From Diogma glabrata (Eukaryota; Arthropoda; Insecta; Diptera; Cylindrotomidae): a stretch of DNA of 64,000 bases. The DNA lies in NCBI GenBank assembly GCA_963693315.1, contig OY856187.1, forward strand, positions 381,413,460 to 381,477,459. The letters run 5' to 3'. Each line of letters begins with the position of its first letter. Positions within the stretch are counted from its first letter, which is position 1. A program made the position numbers and the translations under genes. Positions 60,285 to 64,000 of the stretch are shown here, piece after piece. The notes beneath the pieces were generated by a model. That model was not told the origin of the DNA. It was given only the letters and a program-made list of their open reading frames with translations, and made no database searches.

Positions 60285-60715
60285 ACAACACATAAAAACC
60301 CTTTAAGACCTAGGCTATACAACAACATGCGTTCTGAAGTGTTGATGTACGTAAATTTTTTTTTGTTTATTTATGTTTTTCAAAAAATGAAACTAAACAT
60401 AAAATCCTATCAGATATTAAATTATGGCATAAGCCAATAATTTCATGATAGGATAGAGAAACTAAAAATAAATTTGCAGGAGAAAACAATAGCGTGCCAT
60501 CATCAAGCAAAGCAGCACACTATAATTGAGATTGAGGCTACCACCCTTGACTAAATAGAGTTCATCGCTGGCGGATTAGAAATCCATAAGATATTACTTT
60601 AGCTAGTAACATCCAACTTATTTTGTCAGTATTATGTGATATCTCAAGTTTACTCATACACCAATAGCAGGGACTGAAGTAAGCGGGGTTGTCACACTCG
60701 TAGATCAAAACCAAT
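60285..60715 (-). repeat. Rep-P dispersed repeat, inverted diverged copy
   Basis: Reverse complement of Rep-P with an internal deletion: ACAACACATAAAAACC, ACAACATGCGTTCT, TTTCATGATAGGATAG, TTGATGATGG-type text, ATGTGATATCTCAAGTTTAC, CCAATAGCAGGGACTGAAGT and GGGGTTGTCACACTCGTAGAT in order. No tail is visible on the left side. Confidence 0.8.
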
Positions 60716-61765
60716 AAAAATTATAAATCAGCAAAAACTGATTTATTCTTACGTTGAGAAAGATACAATAAATACGAAAGATAAATAAAACTATCCAAAG
60801 TCAAAGTTTATCTAAACTATTAAAAATGAAAATCTCAGTAAAGCGATTCACAGAGTCAAAAAAATTTTAAATTTTTAACATCTTATGTGCATACTTGACC
60901 TTAAGTCAGACAAAATTAAACGAGGTGTTCAGAGTTGTTCAAGCATGTATATATAAAAAATTTTCCACATAATTCTATAAACCATTTACGGCGTTACACA
61001 ATCTATTGACACACGCCTAGCAAGGTTGATACAAAGTAACCAACAATACACAACAGGCTAGAAGAAGCAAACCTTATTTTGTTTTGACAAGTAGACTAAA
61101 TACAATTCCATTAATTTTTGTTACTGAGAAACGGTTCAATACTTTGACAAAAATTTTTTAGAGAGCGTCAAAATGTAACAATAATAGATTGAAAAGAAAA
61201 ATCCTAAGACTGATGATACAAAAATTCGATTACAAAAATACTATTATGGTTATTCAAAATTAAATGAAAAAATCAAGATCTATGTCCCAATATTAAAGCA
61301 AAAAAATGCTATCAGCAATGATTTTAAGAACTGCGACCAGTTTGCCCAATATACATATTATCACAATCCGCATAAAACATTGTTCTTTAACTTTAAATTT
61401 AGTAACAGTGTTCAGTCTTAGAATTATTAACAACTAAAACATGTTGAAGAATATTTTTAAATTTTATTATAAAAATTGAATTCAATTCGTTTTTGTCTTA
61501 ATTTACTTTTAATATAAATTTGTTTCCAAATTTTTAGTCTATATCTAAATTATAATAAGTTTTGAAAACTTTATAGTTTAGGATTTTAAAATTAGGCAAT
61601 ACTATAAAATATTTATGAATGACATTATCTTAAAATTTTTTAAGGTAAACAATGAATTGGGTAGCAAAATTCTACGTCCACGCCGTGCTACTTAGGTAAC
61701 GCTAACAGACTTAGGTTGGTGTAGTTGAGAGGGGCAGAGCAAATACTGCTTATACTCAATGATTC
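60716..61765. other. Unassigned AT-rich DNA
   Basis: No gene or element recognised; ends just upstream of the RT fragment. Confidence 0.35.
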
Positions 61766-62056
61766 TGCCTTACATTTGGACTTACATTCGGAAGTGAAAG
61801 CTGTACACTGACTTCCTCCGATTGTAGAATTTTATCAACATTTGAAAGGAATCTCATACAAACAATTTATGATCCATGCAAAGTTGCTGAAAATCAGTAT
61901 AGAATCCAAATGAATCATGAAATCAGACAGCTTCTTGAAGACTGCGATGTAATCGGATTCATTAAATCCAACCGGATTAGATGGTTTGGTCATGTAGAAA
62001 GGGCTCCATTAGATAGAATGATAAAAAGCGTCAGTTCAAAAACAGCCAGCTGGAGA
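61766..62056 (+). pseudogene. Reverse transcriptase C-terminal fragment (non-LTR)
   Basis: The open frame reads FGSESCTLTSSDCRILSTF, ERNLIQTIYDPCK, MNHEIRQLLEDCDVIGFIK and RIRWFGHVERAPLDRM. This is the common C-terminal tail of insect endonuclease-reverse transcriptases (YGSExWxLT, FERKxLRxIYGP, IKSxRLRWxGHVxRM). A 12-bp duplication, CTTACATT(T/C)GGA, sits at the 5' edge. RT catalytic motifs are absent, so it is a 3' truncation product. The frame passes without a stop into the adjacent (GA)n repeat. Confidence 0.8.

Positions 62057-64000
<1,944 letters not shown>

Overview
This window looks like repeat-dense, AT-rich DNA from an arthropod genome, most likely an insect. I recognise no host protein-coding gene, no tRNA or rRNA gene and no CRISPR array. 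The eukaryotic assignment rests on the mobile elements: APE-type non-LTR retrotransposons with PHD-finger ORF1 proteins, a BEL/Pao gag, an LTR end with a tRNA primer-binding site, hAT and other cut-and-paste transposase remnants, palindromic MITE-like elements in (TA)n, and long microsatellites. Nothing fixes the species.

Layout. 1-1189: decayed non-LTR element (minus strand). 1.3-5.8 kb: AT-rich element with terminal inverted repeats (TIRs) and nested internal repeats. 6.4-8.7 kb: second decayed minus-strand non-LTR element lacking its RT core. 9.1-21.6 kb: mostly unassignable AT-rich DNA with long inverted repeats (9.7, 13.3-14.4, 18.6-19.25, 21.2-21.6 kb), a hAT-like end (10.4 kb) and an LTR end plus primer site (13.0 kb). 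21.8-22.6 kb: 790-bp near-perfect palindrome inside (TA)n. 22.7-30.3 kb: non-LTR element A (PHD ORF1, ORF2 with EN and RT), broken by stops, a deletion and a 2.9-kb insertion. 30.4-32.9 kb: TIR element with a broken transposase-like gene. 33.4-34.2 kb: TIR element around (TTTA)n. 34.7-35.2 kb: hAT transposase C-terminal remnant.

37.3-48.35 kb is the most distinctive part: about 5.5 kb of AGATACC heptamer satellite in four blocks. The blocks are separated by a 1,997-bp DNA transposon (with a related empty site elsewhere in the array), two near-identical copies of a poly(A)-ended repeat (called Rep-P here) and a truncated BEL/Pao gag. The heptamer has no stop codon in any of its six frames, which explains the many long ORFs there.

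49.9-53.97 kb holds the one apparently intact element, non-LTR element B: 283-aa ORF1, 981-aa ORF2 with EN and RT motifs, a TAGTG junction and a poly(A) tail. Past it are a 393-bp MITE whose TIR resembles that of the 1,997-bp transposon (CCCRAGYAG), a pre-miRNA-sized hairpin (59.1 kb), an inverted Rep-P copy (60.3-60.7 kb), an RT fragment running into (GA)n (61.8-62.3 kb) and featureless AT-rich DNA. There are no operons; the coding genes seen are mobile-element genes, and only element B looks potentially functional.
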